64,000 nucleotides of DNA from Agarilytica rhodophyticola (GTDB taxonomy: Bacteria; Pseudomonadota; Gammaproteobacteria; Pseudomonadales; Cellvibrionaceae), in the NCBI RefSeq assembly GCF_002157225.2, contig NZ_CP020038.1, positions 2,255,001 to 2,319,000 on the forward strand. The letters run 5' to 3'. A program made the position numbers and the translations under genes. The notes under the pieces were generated by a model that was given only the letters and a program-made list of their open reading frames with translations, had not been told where the DNA came from and ran no database searches. Within the stretch, counting starts at the first letter, position 1; each line of letters opens with the position of its first letter. Shown here piece by piece: positions 9,240 through 19,021 of this stretch.

Positions 9240-11975
9240 ATGTTAGCAAAAACTTTTAGAGCTGTTTTTGGGTCAAAAAACGATCGTGAAATAAAACGCA
9301 TGGGCAAGGTCGTTAAGAAAATTAATGAATTAGAAGCGACCTATGAAGCACTAGACGCAGATGCCCTGAAAGCAAAAACGGCAGAGTTTAGAGAGCGTTT
9401 CAATAAAGGGGAAACTCTAGATCAGATTCTCCCGGACGCTTTTGCTGCTGTCAGAGAGGCGAGTAAGCGCTTTATGGGAATGCGTCACTTTGACGTACAG
9501 CTTATGGGAGGCATGACCTTACACGAAGGCCGTATTGCAGAAATGCGTACCGGTGAAGGTAAAACTTTGATGTCTACCCTGGCGGCATATCTCAATGCTA
9601 TTCCGGGAAATGGTGTCCATATCGTTACCGTTAACGACTATCTTGCCGCGCGGGATGCTAACTGGATGAAGCCTTTATATGAGGCGCTGGATCTGAAGGT
9701 AGGTGTTATTGTTTCGATGCAACACCCAGAAGACAAGCGCGCTGCTTACGATGCGGACATTACCTATGGCACCAACAATGAATTTGGTTTTGATTATTTG
9801 CGCGACAATATGGCTTTGCGTAAAGAGGATCGCATGCAGCGTTCCCACAGTTTTGCTGTGGTGGACGAAGTAGACTCAATCCTTATTGACGAGGCTAGAA
9901 CTCCTTTAATTATTTCTGGTGCGGCGGAAGATAGTTCTGAGTTATACCGCACGATGAACAAGTTAATTCCTTCTTTGGTAGAACAGCCTCAACAACCGGA
10001 AGGCGTCGAAGAGCCGATCGAGATTACAGGCCACTTCACCATCGACGAGAAATTACGCCAGATAGAGCTGACCGAGATCGGCCATCAGTTAGTCGAAGAG
10101 TGGTTATCGAAAAATAATTTACTGGAAGAGAATGATAGCTTATATAACGCCGGTAACTTAAGCCTTTTGCACCACGTCCATTCGGCATTGAAAGCACATA
10201 AGCTGTTTAACAACGACGTCGAATACATCATCCAAAATGGTCAGGTTGTATTAATTGACGAACATACAGGTCGTACTATGCCTGGCCGTCGTTTATCTGA
10301 AGGGCTGCATCAGGCGATCGAAGCGAAGGAAGGGGTGGAAATTCAGGCAGAAAGCCAAACACTTGCTTCCACAACTTTCCAGAATTACTTCCGTATCTAT
10401 GAAAAATTAGCCGGTATGACTGGTACAGCGGATACCGAAGCCTATGAATTCAAGCAGATTTACAACCTTGAAGTGGTTGTTATTCCACCCAATAAAACGA
10501 TTGCCCGGCAAGATTTAAATGACCTTGTCTACCTAAGTATTGATGAAAAATACGACGCTATCATTGCCGATATCAAGGAGTTTCGTAGCAAAAATGCGCC
10601 TGTTTTGGTGGGAACGGCCTCTGTTGAAACGTCAGAAGCTATGTCTCGACGTTTAAAATCTGCTGGTATACAACACGAAGTATTAAACGCCAAACAACAC
10701 GAAAGAGAAGCCTATATTATTGCCCAGGCCGGAATACCTGGTGCGGTAACTATTGCCACCAACATGGCTGGTCGTGGAACTGATATTGTCTTGGGAGGAA
10801 ACTGGGAAGCAGAAATCGCACAGTTAAAAGAGCCCTCTGATGCTCAGGTTGCCAGCATTAAGGAAGATTGGAAGAAACGTCATGAGACCGTTCTTGCAGC
10901 AGGTGGCTTACATATTATCGGCACCGAGCGTCATGAATCGCGCCGTATCGATAATCAGCTGCGTGGCCGTGCTGGTAGACAAGGTGATCCAGGTTTATCG
11001 CGTTTTTATCTATCTCTGGAAGATAATCTAATGCGTATCTTTGCCTCAGAAAGAGTGCGCAATTTCATGCAAGCTTTGGGGATGGAAAAAGGGGAGGCCA
11101 TCGAACACCGTATGGTAACCAACGCCATTGAAAAAGCGCAGAGAAAAGTTGAAGCCCGCAATTTTGACTATCGTAAGCAAGTATTGGAATACGATGATGT
11201 GGCGAATGATCAGCGCCGAGTTATCTATACCCAGCGTAATGAGTTGTTAGAATCTGATGATATTGAAAACGCCATCGCCGGTATTCGAGATGATGTGGTC
11301 AACAATGTAATTTCTGGTTTTGTGCCGCCTCAGAGTATTGAAGAGCAATGGAATATTGAAGGTTTGGAGCGTGCCCTAGAAGACGATTTCGGTATTAAAT
11401 TGACGATCCAAAAATGGCTTGATGAAGACGATAATTTGTTTGAAGAGCCCCTACGTAAGAAAATTGTCGAGGCTGTAGACGCCGTCTACCTCCAGAAAGC
11501 TGAGCGTTTTGGTGACATTATCCGCACCCTTGAAAAGCAGATTATGTTGCAAGTGCTGGATACATTGTGGAAGGAACATTTGCAGAATATGGATTACTTA
11601 CGTCAAGGTATTGGTCTGCGTGCTTATGCTCAGCGTAATCCTAAGCAGGAATACAAACGAGAATCTTTCGAGCTGTTTCAAAAGCTGTTGGATAATTTAA
11701 AGCATGATGTCACTCGTATTCTCTTCCGTGTTGAGCCTATGTCTGAGCAGGAAGTGGAAGAAATGGATCGAAGACGTCATGAAGAAGCTGAACAACAAAA
11801 GTTAAAAATGGAACATGAGCAGGTGTCTCAGCTAACGCCAAGTGAAGAGCAACCGCAGGAAGTGGTAGACACTGAACGTCCCTATGTACGTTCAGGTAAA
11901 AAAGTAGGGCGTAACGACCCTTGCCCATGTGGTTCTGGAAAGAAATTTAAAGCTTGTCACGGCAAATTATCTTGA
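9240..11975 (+). CDS. secA: SecA, preprotein translocase ATPase
   Basis: Motor ATPase that drives unfolded preproteins through SecYEG. The 911-residue length is standard. Walker A is TGEGKT (104-109) and a [15 protein letters not shown] helicase II segment lies near residue 210. [11 protein letters not shown] and [13 protein letters not shown] mark the second nucleotide-binding domain. The C-terminus keeps the zinc-binding SEC-C motif [14 protein letters not shown], which contacts SecB and lipids. No SecM-like arrest peptide is present upstream, so any translational control of secA must differ from the enteric system. Confidence 0.98.
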   Translation: MLAKTFRAVFGSKNDREIKRMGKVVKKINELEATYEALDADALKAKTAEFRERFNKGETLDQILPDAFAAVREASKRFMGMRHFDVQLMGGMTLHEGRIAEMRTGEGKTLMSTLAAYLNAIPGNGVHIVTVNDYLAARDANWMKPLYEALDLKVGVIVSMQHPEDKRAAYDADITYGTNNEFGFDYLRDNMALRKEDRMQRSHSFAVVDEVDSILIDEARTPLIISGAAEDSSELYRTMNKLIPSLVEQPQQPEGVEEPIEITGHFTIDEKLRQIELTEIGHQLVEEWLSKNNLLEENDSLYNAGNLSLLHHVHSALKAHKLFNNDVEYIIQNGQVVLIDEHTGRTMPGRRLSEGLHQAIEAKEGVEIQAESQTLASTTFQNYFRIYEKLAGMTGTADTEAYEFKQIYNLEVVVIPPNKTIARQDLNDLVYLSIDEKYDAIIADIKEFRSKNAPVLVGTASVETSEAMSRRLKSAGIQHEVLNAKQHEREAYIIAQAGIPGAVTIATNMAGRGTDIVLGGNWEAEIAQLKEPSDAQVASIKEDWKKRHETVLAAGGLHIIGTERHESRRIDNQLRGRAGRQGDPGLSRFYLSLEDNLMRIFASERVRNFMQALGMEKGEAIEHRMVTNAIEKAQRKVEARNFDYRKQVLEYDDVANDQRRVIYTQRNELLESDDIENAIAGIRDDVVNNVISGFVPPQSIEEQWNIEGLERALEDDFGIKLTIQKWLDEDDNLFEEPLRKKIVEAVDAVYLQKAERFGDIIRTLEKQIMLQVLDTLWKEHLQNMDYLRQGIGLRAYAQRNPKQEYKRESFELFQKLLDNLKHDVTRILFRVEPMSEQEVEEMDRRRHEEAEQQKLKMEHEQVSQLTPSEEQPQEVVDTERPYVRSGKKVGRNDPCPCGSGKKFKACHGKLS

Positions 11976-12001
11976 TTTAGAGCGCAAGAGGATGGATTTT
12001 T

Positions 12002-13225
12002 ATGGCCGTTGGTAACAGTGTTTGGCCCGAGTTTTATCCTATTAAAGGAGTGAAGCTTGGAGTTGGTGAGGCCGGAATTAAATACTCGTCACGTAAGGAT
12101 TTGGCTTTAGTTGTTCTGGATGAAGGTTGTGAAGTTGCCGGTGTATTTACCCAAAATGCCTATGCTGCAGCACCTGTAGATATTTGTCGAAAGCATCTTG
12201 GGCAAAATAAAAGTATTCGCGCTCTAGTGATAAACTCGGGTAATGCCAATGCCTGTACAGGCATTGAGGGTGTGGATGCAGCGCTGCGTTGTTGTGATAA
12301 AGTAGCGCAACTTACCGATATCGAGCAAACGCAGGTGCTGCCCTTTTCCACCGGGGTCATTGGTGAATTATTGCCTTTTGAGAAAATTGAAGCGGCTTTA
12401 CCAGCGGCGTATGAGGCCTTGTCTGAAAATAACTGGCTATCCTTTGCACAAGCGATTATGACAACAGACACCCGCCCCAAGGGTGCGAGTAAACAAATTG
12501 AATGGCAGGGGCAAACTCTTACCATCAGCGGTGTTGCTAAAGGTGCGGGAATGATTAACCCTAATATGGCGACGATGCTTGCATTTATCGCAACAGACGC
12601 CCCTGTAAGCAGCGATATACTAGACAAGCTATCCCGCGTAGCGGCACAACAATCATTTAATCGGATCACCATTGACGGTGATACTTCCACCAATGACGCG
12701 TGCATATTGATTGCCACAGGAAAAGCCGAACTTGAAACTATCGAAGCGGAAGATACGCCCTTATTTAACCTGTTAAAAGATGCTGTTATCGAAGTTTACC
12801 AATCACTCGCACAACAGATTGTGAAGGATGGTGAGGGCGCAACTAAGTTCGTTAAAATAGAAGTAATGGGGGGGCGTGACAACCAAGAGAGCCTTAATGT
12901 CGCTTATGCTGTTGCTCATTCTCCCTTAATTAAAACAGCCTTATTTGCCTCTGATCCAAATTGGGGAAGAATTGTTGCTGCTGTAGGGTACGCCGATGTA
13001 AATCAGCTCGATGCGAGCAAAGTACGTATCTGGATTGATAATGTGTTAATTGTTGAAAATGGTGGTCGTGCCGCCAGCTACATGGAGGAAGATGGGCAAA
13101 AAGTTTTTAACCAGGAAGAGTTTTCTATCCGGGTCGACTTGGGCCGTGGTGACGCTAGTGAGCTTTTGTGGACATCAGACCTCTCCCATGAATATGTTCG
13201 TATTAATGCGGAATATAGGAGCTAG
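12002..13225 (+). CDS. argJ: ArgJ, ornithine acetyltransferase / N-acetylglutamate synthase
   Basis: Recycles the acetyl group from N-acetylornithine to glutamate in the cyclic arginine pathway. It is an Ntn-type enzyme that cleaves itself before a threonine nucleophile; here this is T191 in NPNMATMLAF. The 407-residue length is normal, and GVAKGAGMI plus the C-terminal DPNWGRIVAAVGYA segment are family signatures. Its presence implies the ArgJ cycle instead of the ArgE deacetylase route of E. coli. It lies 26 bp after secA and 3 bp before mutT, the Pseudomonas order. Confidence 0.97.
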   Translation: MAVGNSVWPEFYPIKGVKLGVGEAGIKYSSRKDLALVVLDEGCEVAGVFTQNAYAAAPVDICRKHLGQNKSIRALVINSGNANACTGIEGVDAALRCCDKVAQLTDIEQTQVLPFSTGVIGELLPFEKIEAALPAAYEALSENNWLSFAQAIMTTDTRPKGASKQIEWQGQTLTISGVAKGAGMINPNMATMLAFIATDAPVSSDILDKLSRVAAQQSFNRITIDGDTSTNDACILIATGKAELETIEAEDTPLFNLLKDAVIEVYQSLAQQIVKDGEGATKFVKIEVMGGRDNQESLNVAYAVAHSPLIKTALFASDPNWGRIVAAVGYADVNQLDASKVRIWIDNVLIVENGGRAASYMEEDGQKVFNQEEFSIRVDLGRGDASELLWTSDLSHEYVRINAEYRS

Positions 13226-13228
13226 TGT

Positions 13229-13633
13229 ATGACATCTACTGTTCATGTTGCTGTCGGTGTTATTTTTGATGCTCAACAAAAAATTTGCATTGCTAAGCGC
13301 CCAGAGGGAAAACATCTTGCGGGTTTGTGGGAGTTTCCTGGTGGCAAGGTAGAAGAGGGTGAGAGTGTGCAGCAAGCTCTCAAGCGAGAGCTTTATGAAG
13401 AGCTTGCCATTACTATTAATGGCTCAAAGGAATTCATCCAAATTCGCCACCAATACCCTACTAAAACCGTTCTATTAGATGTTCATACCATTCACCAGTT
13501 TGATGGTGAAGCTAGTGGTAGTGAAGGACAAGTTATTCAGTGGGCTGAGTTATCTCAGTTAGACAAGTATAGTTTTCCAGAAGCAAATAAAGAAATTATC
13601 CAGGCTTTACTTGAGCGCTACTTAGTTTCTTAA
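13229..13633 (+). CDS. mutT: MutT-type Nudix hydrolase (8-oxo-dGTP diphosphatase)
   Basis: Sanitises the nucleotide pool by hydrolysing 8-oxo-dGTP. The 134-residue protein has a complete Nudix box starting GGKVEEGESV and ending RELYEELAI; only the usual glycine before the last aliphatic residue is alanine. LWEFPGGKVE and the early IAKRPEGKHLAGLWE segment are characteristic of MutT itself rather than other Nudix enzymes. The start is 3 bp after argJ, implying co-transcription. Its last bases overlap the convergent regulator gene by 4 bp. Confidence 0.93.
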   Translation: MTSTVHVAVGVIFDAQQKICIAKRPEGKHLAGLWEFPGGKVEEGESVQQALKRELYEELAITINGSKEFIQIRHQYPTKTVLLDVHTIHQFDGEASGSEGQVIQWAELSQLDKYSFPEANKEIIQALLERYLVS

Positions 13634-14406
13634 AGCCAGTACTGACACCTTTGTACCAGTTCAGTTTGGTTACTAGCTCCAGTCTTTGAGCGTGCACTGC
13701 GAAGTTGAAATTCAATGGTTCGAATAGACTTATTAAGTGTCGCTGCAATTTGTTTGTAGCTAAGACCTCGTGCTGCTAGACGGACGGCATCAAGCTCTGC
13801 GGGGGAAGGTTTGTCAGTATGTTGCTGTGTATTAATTCTTCGGCTTATACTCAACACTGGTGCTAAGAAGATCTGGCAAAACTGCATGACGAAACACTGT
13901 TCACTCGATTGCCAGGTTCTTCCCGACTCTAGATCATCAATACAAACAATACCGTAAGCACCTTCCTCATCATCTAGCCGTTGGGCTAATATGGCGCGGC
14001 TACCGACTTGCTTGAAGCTTTCTTGAAGTCCACCGATGAGAGGGTTGTTTCTTATATCGTGGTAGGCGATTGGATTTGGGCTAAGCCATACTCTTTGTAA
14101 TACCTGACTTTTGTTTGGTAAATCTATGCCGAACATCGAGGGTGCGCCATCAGCAAGGTGCTCAGCAGCCGTTGAGTATAACTTAAGACGATGCGAGCCG
14201 AAGCCTATATCTACCCGACCGACGGCCAAATGTTGTGCGAGATAGCTTAAAGCAATTTCCATAACATGTTCATGACGATCTATTTCTATCAGCATGTGAG
14301 CTACAGCATTGAGCGTTTCCTGTGCAAATAAATGGCGATTACTATCGAGAAATCGGGTGCGTAAGGTCTTTGAGTCCCAACTATTAGCTTGTGCTTGTGC
14401 TGCCAT
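13630..14406 (-). CDS. LuxR-type regulator with N-terminal GAF-like sensor region
   Basis: A 258-residue predicted transcription factor. The last 60 residues form a LuxR/FixJ helix-turn-helix: a SPAELDAVRLAARGLSYKQIA stretch (read in parts), then NKSIRTIEFQLRSARSKTG. The N-terminal 180 residues resemble a GAF-type small-molecule sensor (an FVMQF/ILAQRLDDEEGAYGIVCIDDLE-like core) and lack any recognisable acyl-homoserine-lactone pocket or receiver domain. The canonical VKxHL recognition helix is changed to IEFQL. No cognate synthase lies nearby, so it is an orphan. Its promoter region is shared with the divergent secreted-protein gene at 14575. Confidence 0.75.
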   Translation of the reverse strand: MAAQAQANSWDSKTLRTRFLDSNRHLFAQETLNAVAHMLIEIDRHEHVMEIALSYLAQHLAVGRVDIGFGSHRLKLYSTAAEHLADGAPSMFGIDLPNKSQVLQRVWLSPNPIAYHDIRNNPLIGGLQESFKQVGSRAILAQRLDDEEGAYGIVCIDDLESGRTWQSSEQCFVMQFCQIFLAPVLSISRRINTQQHTDKPSPAELDAVRLAARGLSYKQIAATLNKSIRTIEFQLRSARSKTGASNQTELVQRCQYWL

Positions 14407-14574
14407 CTCAAGTTTCCAAAAACTGTATTTTTGTGTATATATTGTACTGTATACGTAAAAATTGCGATATCGACCACGTCTTTAATTCAGTAATTTATCT
14501 CCTGCTTGGTATGTAGTTGTTTCCTACTTCCTTGTTACAAGACTAAAGAAAATGATTAAAAACAGGAGCATACT

Positions 14575-15033
14575 ATGAAAAAACTGTATCGTGTTTTATT
14601 CGCTTTATCTATTCAATTGCTGTTATCCGCTCCAAGTTTTGCTTGGTATGATAGACACCTGGAGCGCGTTGAAGACGCTAGCGAATTATTTGTAGAAAAC
14701 TTTAATAAAAAGGATAGTGCTGCTCTAGGTGAATTCTATACTCGCAGTGGTGCTTTAAAATTGCCGGGAACCTCGGCTGTTGCTGGAAGGCATAATGTGG
14801 TTGATGCCTGGCAAGCAGGTTTTGATGGCGGTCTTGATTTTCTGGTTTTAAAAGCAGAAGGGGCACGCCGAACTAGCCGTAACACTGTGCTGGAAAATGG
14901 CCGATATGAGTTAACTATCCAGACACCAGGCGGGTCGATTATCCAGCGTGGCACTTTTTCGGTATTGTGGCGCGTTCCAGCCAATCCACACCGGAGCCCT
15001 AAAATTATTTTCGACGCTATCGATGCAGATTAA
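14575..15033 (+). CDS. Small secreted NTF2-like (SnoaL/DUF4440-type) protein
   Basis: A 152-residue protein with a clear Sec signal peptide (about 1-23, ending SFA) and one compact domain. The pattern of an N-terminal helix (ASELFVENFNKKDSAALGEFY), then VAGRHNVVDAWQAGF, then alternating strands fits the NTF2-like/DUF4440 cone fold. No catalytic residues can be assigned. AGGAGCA just before the ATG is a good ribosome-binding site. The gene is divergent from the LuxR-type regulator, which may control it (inference). Confidence 0.65.
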   Translation: MKKLYRVLFALSIQLLLSAPSFAWYDRHLERVEDASELFVENFNKKDSAALGEFYTRSGALKLPGTSAVAGRHNVVDAWQAGFDGGLDFLVLKAEGARRTSRNTVLENGRYELTIQTPGGSIIQRGTFSVLWRVPANPHRSPKIIFDAIDAD

Positions 15034-15393
15034 GTAATAAAATGAAGGTTTAGTCTAGGTGGAATGAATCTTCGCATAACATAATAGTAGGCACTGTAAA
15101 GTGTTGATGGTGCCTGCGATTGTTATCCTTTCAATAATTGTTTCATCGTTAGCTCATGTGCAGTTTAGCTAGTGTTTTTATACAAAGATGCTGACTCTAA
15201 AAGGGCTTTAATTATTATGGCGACCTATCGTATCGTATCTGTAAAGACGAATCTTTTGAACTTGTCTTTTCCTTTAAATTAGTTTTTGCATATTTGGCTT
15301 CTCTCTTACTCTTATGGAGCACGCGCTCTATAATAGCTTATAGAAGATCACTTCTATCTTAAAACTCTAAACAACTTTCGAAGTTATTAAATT
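15034..15393. other. 360-bp intergenic region
   Basis: I see no coding sequence. A small hairpin with a 6-bp stem, AGGCAC (15089-15094) with GTGCCT (15110-15115), follows the preceding gene. No clear promoter could be fixed for the accessory gene that begins at 15394. Confidence 0.5.
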
Positions 15394-16143
15394 ATGATGA
15401 TTAACGTTCATTCGCGTTGGCAAGCTTTTGCAGTGCATTTAGGTATTAGTTTTTTGTTATTTCTCGCGCTTGCAGGGGTTATAAAATTACTATGGTATCC
15501 AGGGTTACTATTTAATACAGAAGGTGGCTGGGAAGGTATAAAGTTAATTGCTGGTGTGGATCTGGTGATCGGACCACTATTGACTTTATTGGTCTATAAC
15601 ACGGCTAAAAAAGAGTTAAAAAGAGATCTTCTTATTATAGTCTTGATGCAATTGTTTTGCATTTGTGGCGGTATGTTTGTGGTTGAGCGAAATAGACCAA
15701 TTGCCATAATTTATGCTAACGATATCTTTTATACTGCGACGCGAACTCAATTTGAAGAATACGATATCGCTGTGGATTCTGTTCCACTGCTCCGAGGTGA
15801 TTCCTGGCTTGCTTGGATTAGCCTCGATTTACCGGATGATCCAAGTGAACGTAGGAAAGCAACTGTTGAGCGCTATATGGAAAGTGATATAAGACGAGCT
15901 ATTGAACTGTATCAACCATATGAAACAAACAAATCCCGTCTTAGAAATGAGGGGTGGTCATGGGATGTAGCAATAGAGCGTGGCTATTCCCCCGCTGAAC
16001 ATCTTAAATCAGAAAGTATTCGCTTTTTTAATTTAATTACACGCTATGATCTATATAAAATAGCAGTTGATGTGGGTACTGGTAAATTGATCGAGGTCAT
16101 TCCCACACGTGATACTAAAGAGAGAAGAGACGATAATGAATAA
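15394..16143 (+). CDS. TfpX/TfpZ-type type IV pilin accessory protein
   Basis: A 249-residue inner-membrane protein resembling the TfpX/TfpZ accessory proteins encoded beside certain pilins, which are needed for efficient surface piliation. It has an N-terminal membrane segment (about 12-32), LWYPGLLFNTEGGWEG, then two more membrane segments with the family hallmark AGVDLVIGPLLTLLVYN (about 53-69) and one near 79-97. A soluble C-terminal part of about 140 residues follows. It converges with pilA across a shared terminator region, so pilin and accessory are adjacent although on opposite strands. The family call comes from motif memory. Confidence 0.8.
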   Translation: MMINVHSRWQAFAVHLGISFLLFLALAGVIKLLWYPGLLFNTEGGWEGIKLIAGVDLVIGPLLTLLVYNTAKKELKRDLLIIVLMQLFCICGGMFVVERNRPIAIIYANDIFYTATRTQFEEYDIAVDSVPLLRGDSWLAWISLDLPDDPSERRKATVERYMESDIRRAIELYQPYETNKSRLRNEGWSWDVAIERGYSPAEHLKSESIRFFNLITRYDLYKIAVDVGTGKLIEVIPTRDTKERRDDNE

Positions 16144-16260
16144 GGCATGAGCCCTATTTAGAAAATAAAAAACTCATCATTGAAAAAGTGATTTTATATC
16201 TAATATGTCAATAATATGGCTACTTCGCAGATGAATATGTTTCGACTTTTTGTAGGCATT

Positions 16261-16292
16261 AAAAAAGCCAGCTTGCATCACAAGCTGGCTTT
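16261..16292 (-). terminator. Rho-independent terminator of pilA
   Basis: A 12-bp perfect stem (16264-16275 with 16281-16292, loop CATCA) is followed, reading the minus strand, by a run of six T (complement of 16261-16266). It lies 21 bp after the pilA stop. Confidence 0.9.
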
Positions 16293-16313
16293 GAAAATGC
16301 AGATGAGCTGATA

Positions 16314-16826
16314 TTACTTACATTGTGATGGCAAGTAACGAGCTATTACAGGGTTAGCAGGTGCTGTAGGTGCATATCCATTTGCAGTTGCAGTCACGTT
16401 GGTCGCACCAGCACATGCCCAGTCGATATTACCAGCTGCACCAGAAGCTAGCGCAGCGTTACCAACAAATGGAGAAAGTGTGATTTCGTTAGCACCGTTT
16501 AGCTGAGGTAATGCATCGGCGCCTACATCATAAGTGACAGTGATAACACCGGTGTTAGCAGCAATGGCAATTGTCTGAACATACTTGGTGGCAACGAAGT
16601 TAGCATTCCAATCAGTGCTAGCAGCGTTCATAGCGGTTACATCACCAGCAGCGAATGATTCACTTACAGATACTTTTGCTGATTGCGCTAAGCCTAAACC
16701 TTCAGATACTTTAGTTCTCACAGTGTAGTCTTGGTATGCTGGTAAAGCTACGGCAGCTAAGATACCGATAATCGCAACTACGATCATCAATTCAATAAGA
16801 GTAAAACCTTGTTGTACTTTCTTCAT
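16314..16826 (-). CDS. pilA: PilA, major type IV pilin
   Basis: Structural subunit of the type IV pilus used for twitching, adhesion and DNA uptake. The 170-residue prepilin has a short leader MKKVQQG cleaved before F8 by PilD; the mature N-terminus [18 protein letters not shown] carries the conserved Glu5. C138 and C169 near the end would form the disulfide-bonded D-region. GGAGG sits 8 bp before the ATG. It has a sigma54-type promoter and its own terminator, so it is monocistronic. It lies downstream of the pilBCD-coaE-yacG run and not divergent from pilB as in Pseudomonas. Confidence 0.96.
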   Translation of the reverse strand: MKKVQQGFTLIELMIVVAIIGILAAVALPAYQDYTVRTKVSEGLGLAQSAKVSVSESFAAGDVTAMNAASTDWNANFVATKYVQTIAIAANTGVITVTYDVGADALPQLNGANEITLSPFVGNAALASGAAGNIDWACAGATNVTATANGYAPTAPANPVIARYLPSQCK

Positions 16827-16874
16827 TTATTTTTCCTCCAAAGGAAATAAGTGGCTATGATATAGTTAAGGTAA

Positions 16875-16891
16875 AGCTAATAGTATGCCAA
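16875..16891 (-). promoter_or_regulatory. Sigma54 (RpoN) promoter of pilA
   Basis: Reading the minus strand, TTGGCATACTATTAGCT places GG and GC at the exact -24/-12 spacing of the TGGCAC-N5-TTGC consensus. The predicted start is about 38 bp before the pilA ATG. PilA is classically RpoN/PilSR-dependent. An 8-bp inverted repeat (16877-16884 with 16891-16898, 6-base spacer) overlaps the -24 element and could let a regulator mask it. Confidence 0.75.
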
Positions 16892-16990
16892 CTATTAGTG
16901 GGACTCTTTGGAGCAGCTGTTTGCAGAGCAATTGAATAAACTAGCGCCATTTATATAAGTTTTTAGTGTTAATGTGGTGACAATTTCTGT

Positions 16991-17002
16991 CAGCATATGC
17001 TG
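16991..17002. repeat. 12-bp perfect palindrome upstream of pilA
   Basis: CAGCATATGCTG lies about 110 bp upstream of the predicted -24 box of pilA, at a distance suited to an enhancer site. Binding by PilR is only a guess. The rest of the 388-bp gap between pilA and yacG shows no gene. Confidence 0.35.
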
Positions 17003-17214
17003 AAAATCTTCACTCCATTGGTGTATAAAATGTATAAATACGATATTGAGGTTATCGAAAACTTGTCTGTACTACAGTTCACTTCCAAAGATGCTGCTAT
17101 ATTGATGAGTTAAACGATTATTACACGTGTATTTTTTAAAGTTGCTGTGATCGGATGAACTTCAACATTGCCTTTGGTTAGGATGACAGCAATATTTCTA
17201 ATATCAGTTTTACC

Positions 17215-17406
17215 TTATTCAAGATCTTCACTCCAGGCATCTGTCTCTAAGCTATTGCCCTCGACGCTATAGCTCTCTTTTGCCCACTCGCCGAAGTCAA
17301 TATCACGGCAACGTTTACTGCAAAAAGGACGAAAGAGAGAATCTTTTGTCATTAATACTTCTTTTTTGCATATAGGACATTTTACTGAAAGGGTTTTAAT
17401 TGTCAT
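17215..17406 (-). CDS. yacG: YacG, zinc-binding DNA gyrase inhibitor
   Basis: A 63-residue zinc-ribbon protein that binds GyrB and inhibits supercoiling in E. coli. The four zinc cysteines are C10 and C13 (CPIC) and C29 and C33 (CSKRC), with the family sequence FRPFCSKRCRDIDFGEW and an acidic tail. It follows coaE by 6 bp, the same coaE-yacG pairing as in many gammaproteobacteria, and is the last gene of the pilBCD operon. Confidence 0.93.
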   Translation of the reverse strand: MTIKTLSVKCPICKKEVLMTKDSLFRPFCSKRCRDIDFGEWAKESYSVEGNSLETDAWSEDLE

Positions 17407-17412
17407 GGCGAC

Positions 17413-18021
17413 CTATCTCATCGAATGGTTATCTTTCATTAATAGGTATTGTCGATGTAAATTGAGTACTTGCTGCTTGGTATTCTCAAATGTTCCTGAG
17501 TTATCAATAATATCATTTGCTTTGGCAAGTTTTTCTTCTCTAGAGAGTTGGTTGGCAATAATTTTTTCCACCTGAGCACTATTTGTTTCATCTCGTATGG
17601 TGGTGCGCAAAACTTGTTGTTCCGGTGTAATATCGACGACGGCTATCCTGCTAGTGAGCTCAATATCTGGTGATTCCAATAGTAGAGGACTTGAAAGAAT
17701 GGCGTAAGGGCTACTTGATTTTTCGAGTGCCAGACGTGTTTGTCTGCGAATAACGGGATGCAATAATGATTCTAACCAGTGTTTCTCTTCTGGTTGGGAA
17801 AATATAATATGGCGCAGTTTTTTTCTATCAAGATTGCCGTTATCTAAAAGTATGGTGCTGCCAAAGTGTTGTTCAATCTTATATAGACACTGTGAACCAA
17901 GCTTTACAACTTCACGGGCTATAACATCCGTATCAACAACAGCTATACCTAATTCTTTAAATAAGTTAGACACCGTGGTTTTTCCTGAACCAATGCCTCC
18001 TGTCAAGCCGACTATAAACAT
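17413..18021 (-). CDS. coaE: CoaE, dephospho-CoA kinase
   Basis: Phosphorylates dephospho-CoA at the ribose 3' hydroxyl, the last step of coenzyme A synthesis. The 202 residues begin with the P-loop GGIGSGKT (residues 8-15). The DTDVIAREVV substrate segment and the lid region HPVIRRQTR, with SSPLLLESP, follow. Start at ATG 18021, 3 bp after pilD; yacG follows 6 bp later. The pilD-coaE-yacG order is conserved with Pseudomonas. Confidence 0.96.
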   Translation of the reverse strand: MFIVGLTGGIGSGKTTVSNLFKELGIAVVDTDVIAREVVKLGSQCLYKIEQHFGSTILLDNGNLDRKKLRHIIFSQPEEKHWLESLLHPVIRRQTRLALEKSSSPYAILSSPLLLESPDIELTSRIAVVDITPEQQVLRTTIRDETNSAQVEKIIANQLSREEKLAKANDIIDNSGTFENTKQQVLNLHRQYLLMKDNHSMR

Positions 18022-18024
18022 GAG

Positions 18025-18918
18025 TTAATTTAATTTTAACATTTGCAAGTAAGAAGAGAGTATGAAGTCTCCCCAAAGGAAGGCAATCCAGCCAGCTATC
18101 GCTAAATATGGGCCAAACGGAATAGGTTTATTTTTATCTTTACCGTAAATAAGGATACCACAAATCCCTATAATGGCTCCCACTAAAGAAGATAAAATAA
18201 CTATCAATGGTAGGGCTTGCCATCCCATCCAGGCGCCCAAAGCTGCCAGTAATTTAAAATCTCCATAGCCCATACCTTCTTTCTTGGTGATGAGTTTAAA
18301 TATCCAGTAAATGCTCCACAGAAATAAATAACCTGAAATTGCGCCAATAATCGCATCGTTGAGAGACGTAAATGTGCCAAAGAGATTGGCAATTATTCCC
18401 AACCATAATAAAGGGTAGGTGATGTCGTCAGGTAATAACTGATGGTCTATATCAATTAACGTTAGCGCTATTAAACTCCAAGTTAAAATTACAGCAAATC
18501 CTGAGGCTACGGATAAGCCCATTTGTGAGACGACAAAAGCAGTGAGTAAACCTGTAACGAATTCAACGATAGGATATCGGGCACTAATGTGTGCACCACA
18601 ATAATGGCATTTACCTTTTAATAGAAAAATATAGCTAATAACAGGGATGTTGTGCCAGGGCTTAATCGGAGTTTTGCAGGCAGGGCAATGAGACGCGGGA
18701 TATGCGATATTAAAAGTTGTATCTTCTCCCATATCTTTAAGTTGGCCGACTTTTATTTCGCCTTTTTCAATTAGTATATCTCGAGCTTGTTGGTGCCAGT
18801 CACTAAATAAACTTAGGGGTAAGCGGTATGCTACAACGTTTAGAAAGCTGCCAACTAACAGTCCTATGATTAAACTGAAGAAAACAAATAACTCATTTAT
18901 CCAAGTGAGGTATGTCAA
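18025..18918 (-). CDS. pilD: PilD, prepilin peptidase / N-methyltransferase
   Basis: Inner-membrane aspartyl protease that cleaves prepilin leaders and methylates the new N-terminal Phe. The 297-residue protein has a cytoplasmic zinc domain with two CXXC pairs (CPAC and CHYC), multiple membrane helices, and the catalytic aspartates in LIDIDHQLLPDDITYP and GYGDFK. The start is a TTG preceded by AGAGG at a 5-bp gap; this gives the usual N-terminus ahead of the LVGSFLNVVAYRLP motif. It should process both PilA and type II secretion pseudopilins. Confidence 0.95.
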   Translation of the reverse strand: MTYLTWINELFVFFSLIIGLLVGSFLNVVAYRLPLSLFSDWHQQARDILIEKGEIKVGQLKDMGEDTTFNIAYPASHCPACKTPIKPWHNIPVISYIFLLKGKCHYCGAHISARYPIVEFVTGLLTAFVVSQMGLSVASGFAVILTWSLIALTLIDIDHQLLPDDITYPLLWLGIIANLFGTFTSLNDAIIGAISGYLFLWSIYWIFKLITKKEGMGYGDFKLLAALGAWMGWQALPLIVILSSLVGAIIGICGILIYGKDKNKPIPFGPYLAIAGWIAFLWGDFILSSYLQMLKLN

Positions 18919-19021
18919 GTGAACCTCTCGTTAAAGGGCACAAAAAAATACATGGTTAAACTCATGACTAAGATTAATTAAGAGAGAAACGACTCGTGTT
19001 TGGTATGGGGGGATTCACTAG

